Shown here: positions 58,927 to 64,000 of the stretch, piece by piece
Numbering within the stretch: position 1 is the first letter of the stretch
Layout: every line of letters begins with the position of its first letter
Source of the DNA: Helicoverpa zea
Taxonomy: Eukaryota; Arthropoda; Insecta; Lepidoptera; Noctuidae
Assembly: GCF_022581195.2 (NCBI RefSeq)
Contig: NC_061467.1
Span: forward strand, 434,001-498,000
Length of the DNA: 64,000 bases
Direction: 5' to 3'
Position numbers and translations under genes: made by a program
Notes under the pieces: model-generated
Told to the model about the DNA's origin: nothing
Databases searched by the model: none
What the model saw: the letters and a program-made list of their open reading frames with translations, nothing else

Positions 58927-59559
58927 ATGAGAAACAAATATTACTGCGTACCTTTTTCTGTACGGAAAGTTATAGGAAAACATTTAATAAGTGCTAATAG
59001 TAGGTAGTTAGAAAATATTAGAATGTTGAATCGTATTTGTTGTAAGAAATTCTTTCTGTTGTTTTGTGAATAAATTAGTTTTAAGCAAATTGATGTAATT
59101 AAGCAGAATATTTCAGTATTTCTATGATTAGGTACCTAATAAAAAAGTACAATATTGTTCTGTGTTTATTTTTATGTCCCTAACAATTATTGACGAGACG
59201 TGACACAATTTCATGTCATGGATTTCAGCAAGGTTCTGATTCCAAAAAATATCCAACCGTCTTCTCCAATGTCCCTCACATCGGACAGATTTCCTTCATT
59301 CCTCCTTTTTTGTCCAATCTATTCTTTTATGGAACAAGATGCCCTCGGAAATTAGGATGGTAAATAGCCGATTCACTTTCAAATTGAAGCTTCGTGAGTA
59401 TCTTCACCAGAGTTTGCAGAATTAACACAACTGTGCATTTAATTTTGTGTTATTTATATATGTATTAAAGTTTATTAAATATTATATATCTATATGTATA
59501 TGTGTATGTATAATAATTCTATGTACGTATATATTTTCGATTTTTCTTTTATATTTAGT

Positions 59560-59705
59560 GCACCTGCCATGAAATTTCTCCTCCACCTAAAGGTTGACTG
59601 GTAGAGAGCGCCTAAGGCGTTAAGTCCGCCTTTGTACATTGTTTTTGTGTAAAATGTGTGCAAAAAGTGTAATAAATGAAATAAATATTTTTTATTTATT
59701 TATTT
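59560..59705 (+). repeat. LINE 3' end
   Basis: GGTTGACTGGTAGAGAGCGC, GCGTTAAGTCCGCCTTTGTA, then AATAAATGAAATAAATA. Same 3' end as at 52360-52450. Confidence 0.6.
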
Positions 59706-59709
59706 CTTT

Positions 59710-60310
59710 ATTTATGTACCTACTGATAGTCTACTGGTACCTAAACCTTCTTCAAAGCCACGATATTAAGTACCTACTGTGTTTGTTACGAACGTAGACA
59801 CAGAAGCAGTCATGGTCATAATTCAATGAGATGAACGGTGCAAACATTGAATTGTGTGATATCATATGCCAAAGGTGAAGCCTTATAGATACATTACCGA
59901 GAAATAGCTATGACAATCAATTTTTTGATGCACTTTTAGTTTTAAATAAAAATAAAATAAAATACTTACATCTTTTGTACCTACATACTTATAAATCGAT
60001 AAACATCTGTTTCTAATAACCTGATTTTCAAATACGGCACCGTTATTAAGAGTTTTAAATATCTTAACTATGTAGGTTGTGTTATGTATTTTGTTCACTA
60101 CAAAGTCAGTAAGAAAAGCTTATTTTCTTCTTGTTTTTTTCACGAGAGGCAGACCGCTGTAACATGGATAATACCTACATGCTTTTAGAAGTTACGTGAT
60201 TTGAAACGCATGAGAAATAATGGGTTCCTGTTAAGATGACCAAATGCAGTGCATTCAACCGCTCAAGGCCGGCGACACGTCGTTCAAAATAATCGATGAT
60301 ACAACATAAC
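59710..60310. other. Spacer, nothing recognised
   Basis: AT-rich; no supported gene or element. Confidence 0.4.
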
Positions 60311-60311
60311 A

Positions 60312-60674
60312 CGGGCTCAGGTACTGCTAATTTTATGTAAGCGACATACTTACAATTGTTATCTGACTAAGATTTAATCACGACTCAATTAAGAGTTTCA
60401 TTACCCTATTTTTCCTTTTAAATAAACGATTTTATCCTTTTCTGTGCTTCAATAATGAATCATATTGTCTACAAATGACTTACAATTGCTATATGATTGT
60501 AGAATAGATTACCCAATAGACCAAATTGCAGACCAATGGCACACCATCCGAATGTCATTGGAATTCAATTGGTCTTATTTTAGTAGCAGAATGCCCGATA
60601 AGGTTAAAACTGCTATTGCGAGTAGATTGCTATCCAATTGTCAGATTATAACATTAACAGAATCGGGCCTCTGG
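60312..60674. mobile_element. MITE, CAGGGGC family, degraded ends
   Basis: Left GGGCTCAGGTACTGCTAATT, right CAGAATCGGGCCTCTG, interior AGCAGAATGCCCGATAAGGT. Confidence 0.65.
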
Positions 60675-61581
60675 ATGCTCTTAATCGTTATTTCCTAAAT
60701 AACAAAATTACAGAACTGAAGATCTGATCCTTACTTTTATGTGTTTTAAGGGTGCGCCTACAAAGAGACACTGTATTATATTGATACAGACCATGTTACC
60801 TTGAAATCCACGCCAGAATTAGCCAGTAATGTTCAGTCGATGTTAAAATAACATTTATTTGCTTTAGACAAGTAGTATGGCTTGATCTTTCATACAAACA
60901 ATAATTGTTTGCGCAGTTCCCGCCCACAGCATTCACGCACTTTGTTTTACCCGCCCATTTATAACGCTACCATCTGCCTTAATACGTTTTACCCGACTTT
61001 TAAGACGGCGTATGTATCAGTTTTAAAATTTCTAACATACTTCAAAAGTTTCTGTATCAAATGTAAAAAGAATTTTATGTTCTAAAGTACCTAGTTAGTT
61101 CTGGTTTGGACAGAATTCATTGCGTGGCTTGTTGTCGTTTTGTCATTAAAATACAGCCCACGCGCAACATGAGATGGCGATCGCCATGTTGGCACCGCCC
61201 CCTCGCGACTGCTGCGGGAAACTAAATAATAATCCTCTGTGACTGCGGTATCCTTATATCTTTACTATAACAATAAAGAGGAAAACTTTGTTCATTTGTT
61301 TGTAATGGATAAACTCAAAAAATAAAATTCTATCACCATTAGAAAGTAAGATTACTTACATATCTGCTAGTAACTAAGTAGTGGAAAACCGCGGCTAGTT
61401 TTGTTAATAAACTCATTACACACGTGAACCATAAAAAAATACTATGAATATATTTCTACAGAGATATGCACATGTATGTATCATTCAGTGCAGGTACCTG
61501 CACAAAAGTAACACCGAATTTAATATTTCCTACACTTTGGAATGTCTGACACACCTATTAATTTATACATATTTTCGCAAG

Positions 61582-61800
61582 AAATCAAATCAAATCAAAA
61601 CGTTTATTCGCGTTCATGACCCACAAACAAAGGGAATTTACATATAAAGCACACAAAAAAAAAACAGAAGAATGTGGTTAGAGGAAAATACGCGTCATAA
61701 TCACGCGAAATGGCCCTCGCTCAGCATATGCAGCGACCCTATGCGAGACAGAGTCGCGGCGCTGGTTTTCAGCGATGGCCAACACTAACAACTGACATCT
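61582..61800 (-). repeat. LINE 3' tail, minus orientation
   Basis: (AATCA)n-type run at 61582-61598 is the simple-repeat end of a minus-strand LINE. The adjacent block with GACAGAGTCGCGGCGCTGG looks like its untranslated end. No coding part remains. Confidence 0.45.
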
Positions 61801-61911
61801 CCATTGAGTTCTTTGAACAAAGAAATCATTGTTGGAATTTGAAATTTTCCTGTTTGATAGCCATACCTACGTAGCAATAGCAGATAGTACCTATCATAAA
61901 ATAATACATAT

Positions 61912-62106
61912 CTATATTAATAAATATACTAAAGAGGAAACAGTTTTTTGTTTCTTCGTACCCTGAAGGCTCCGAAACTAGTGACCCGATTTGAGTTCTT
62001 TAACTGCTGGAAAGATACACTCTTCCAGAGCAACATAGGATATTTTGTCACGGTACTGACAGTAGTTCTCTCGGGACGGGAGTGAAACCGCGGGGAACAG
62101 CTTGTC
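61912..62106 (+). mobile_element. Helitron-like element
   Basis: ATCTATATTAATAAATATAC at the start and AACCGCGGGGAACAGCTTG near the end; diverged from the 41345 copy. A truncated third copy (TCTATACTTATATTATAAAG) begins at 62148, and another degraded one lies at about 61258-61400. Confidence 0.55.
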
Positions 62107-62408
62107 TATACTAATAGTAAAAAGAGTGTTTATGACTTTGTTTGTTTTTCTATACTTATATTATAAAGAGGAAAACTTTGTTTGTTTGTTTATTTGGTTG
62201 TAATGGATAAACTCAAAAACTACTGGACCGATTATAAAAATTCTTTCATCATTAGGAAGCTACATTATCTGCGGGTAACACGTTTGCTATTACAACCCTT
62301 GTGGATGGATTCCCTAATCATAAAATAAAGTAAAGTTATCAAGAGTACAGATAATGTAAGATCTAAACTTTAATACTCGTGTTGGAAGTATCCAGGACAA
62401 AATAACAA

Positions 62409-62600
62409 GATGTTTAATAAAACTACTTTTAATGATTTTATCACGGTGCAGAGAGTGTAGGGACTAAGGTGTTGGTCGTCTTGATCCTGTGACCTGTCTG
62501 CCCGTGACCATGGGTGCTGTAAAGGATCTGAAACATCGGGATTAAATAATATTAATATAACCGCGATAAAATCCGTAAAAGTAGTTTTATTTAAATGTCT
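62409..62600. mobile_element. MITE with inverted AATAAAACTACTTTTA ends
   Basis: Left AATAAAACTACTTTTAATGA; right, reversed, AAATAAAACTACTTTTACGG, both followed by TTTTATC and (A/G)CGG. Confidence 0.65.
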
Positions 62601-62939
62601 AATCAAGTGTGTCAAAAAACAAGATTTTTAATGTACTAATTGATAGAGGAAGAAATGTTACCAACGGCATACATTTACCTACAATTGTAACAAAATTATA
62701 TTACGTTATTTCTATTATTATCAATACGTCTCTACATTTTACATACCTACATTTGTTAAATCGCTTAGACTCGTATACATCCAGTCCAGAACCTACCTAC
62801 CTAGGACCTGCCTACTCTTTCTATGTTGCCATCCTAATCTGCTCGGCGAAGTCACCTTATTTCACCTGTAATGTTAAAACACAAAGGTAAGGAACTGAGA
62901 AAATGCCGTTTTTATCGACAAGAAATTATTACATTCTGT

Positions 62940-63135
62940 ACCAGTGCTTTACAAGGAGCGACTGCCCTATCTGACCCCCTCAACCCAGTTACCCGGGCAA
63001 CCCAATACCCCTTAGTTAGACTGGTGTCAGACTTACTGGCTTCTGACTACCCGTAACGACTGCCAAGGATGTTGAATGACAGCCGGGACCTACAGTTAGG
63101 TGTAGGTGAAAAAAAGGCTCGGAGGATGATGATGA
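62940..63135 (-). repeat. RTE-type retroelement tail, copy 14
   Basis: Antisense copy with CAGTGCTTTACAAGGAGCGA, CCCAGTTACCCGGGCAACCC and GACAGCCGGGACC; its right edge is fused to a GGCTCGGAGGATGATGATGA piece in the opposite sense. Confidence 0.65.
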
Positions 63136-63139
63136 AATG

Positions 63140-64000
63140 GTTTGTGAAGTCAGTTTTCTTTATTTCCCTTCTCTTTTTTGGAAATAGTTAAAACCACCCA
63201 TGGGAATTCGGGCGTAAGTATAATATGATTAAACGTGGAAATAAGCACTCCCAGTCATGTTTTTAGGGTCTATGATAATCGTAAATATAAATGACAGTGC
63301 CAGACACTTGTAATGAACTTCAGTATCCTCCAATATAGACAAAGCTAATACTCGCATCTAAACCGTGTACTTTCACGTCTGTGTCGCCAGTAAGCTATCG
63401 ATGTTCTCCTGTTCGTTGTTTTCCTGGGATTTTTCATCCCAGAAACTTCAATAAAGCGAATCTGATAATTTGATATTTTTCGTTCGGCTCGATTCACCAA
63501 TGTGGATCGGCCATAAGACCCAAAAAAAAGTTCAAAACACTTTACTGAAGATAATCATTGCTAAGTGTTTTACTACCCTCTGAAGATGGTCATGCGTGCA
63601 CAATTCAATATGCTCCTTATTCAAACCCCTTATCAACTGCAAAAACTGCTTTTTCTTTTGTCAATCATATCGCTAATAACATTTATTTGGTGTCTACCAA
63701 CAAATCCAATTAGCATGAATGCTCCAATCACATGAATACAAACATAGAAACGGTTTTTCACCATGAAAAATGTACCTACACGTCATCGGATGCCGCAAGA
63801 TGAACACTTCTACTAGATAGTGTGACTCAAGTGATCTTGGGTATATAATTCTGTTCTTACGATTAAGTTACACGAAAGTCGTATCGGTATTCGTTCTTGT
63901 AATATTTAAATAATGACGCTACCTATACTTATGCCATGAAATCACTCGCTTGCTCTTCTATCTACAAAGCAAGTCATAAAAATTAAAGCAAGTTTTTATT
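63140..64000. other. Right-edge spacer with possible core promoter
   Basis: No exon supported. TATATAA at 63842-63848 is the only core-promoter-like signal. Confidence 0.35.

Noticed and set aside
63420..63460. Small hairpin CTGGGA-TTTTTCA-TCCCAG considered as a histone-type 3' stem-loop
   Set aside because: Does not match the histone stem-loop consensus and no histone gene is nearby.
1..64000. Bacterial-style systems (operons, defence islands, prophage, riboswitches)
   Set aside because: Spliced genes, a nuclear tRNA with Pol III terminator, SINEs and LINEs show this is animal nuclear DNA.

Overview
This window looks like nuclear DNA from a moth, probably noctuid-like. It is AT-rich and intron-rich, and it is packed with lepidopteran-type dispersed repeats: RTE-like and CR1/Jockey-like LINE ends, tRNA-type SINEs, Helitron-like ends and many MITEs with TTA/TAA or TTAA target sites. 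The assignment to Lepidoptera rests on these repeats and on the alkaline phosphatase; no species call is possible from the sequence alone.

Layout. (1) Positions 1-9.9 kb hold the body of a calmodulin-like four-EF-hand gene on the + strand. It has two candidate alternative N-termini: an Ala/Lys/Pro-rich exon at 251-411, whose own start lies outside the window, and an ATG exon at 4932-5024. These share five downstream exons ending at 9447. A tRNA-Thr(AGU) gene sits in one intron on the opposite strand. (2) Positions 9.9-27 kb carry no supported protein gene and consist of MITEs, Helitron-like pieces, retroelement tails and AT-rich spacer. (3) Positions 27-57 kb hold a membrane-type alkaline phosphatase gene on the + strand. 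Its eight coding exons (37125-56440) give 555 codons with every expected active-site and metal residue. A second signal-peptide exon of the same splice phase lies 9.8 kb upstream at 27275-27326 and is best read as an alternative first exon. (4) Positions 57-64 kb are again repeat-rich, with a possible TATA box near the right edge.

The two genes are independent: one encodes a cytosolic calcium sensor, the other a secreted or surface-anchored phosphomonoesterase typical of midgut brush border. No operon-like or defence-like multi-gene system was found. The most informative signals concern gene architecture: paired alternative first exons in both genes, a SINE of one family lying just upstream of a splice acceptor in each gene, a nested SINE/LINE insertion with readable target-site duplications, and decayed duplicates of an EF-hand exon end inside the following intron. 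Exon joins were deduced by reading frame, splice dinucleotides and family conservation; no transcript data were available.
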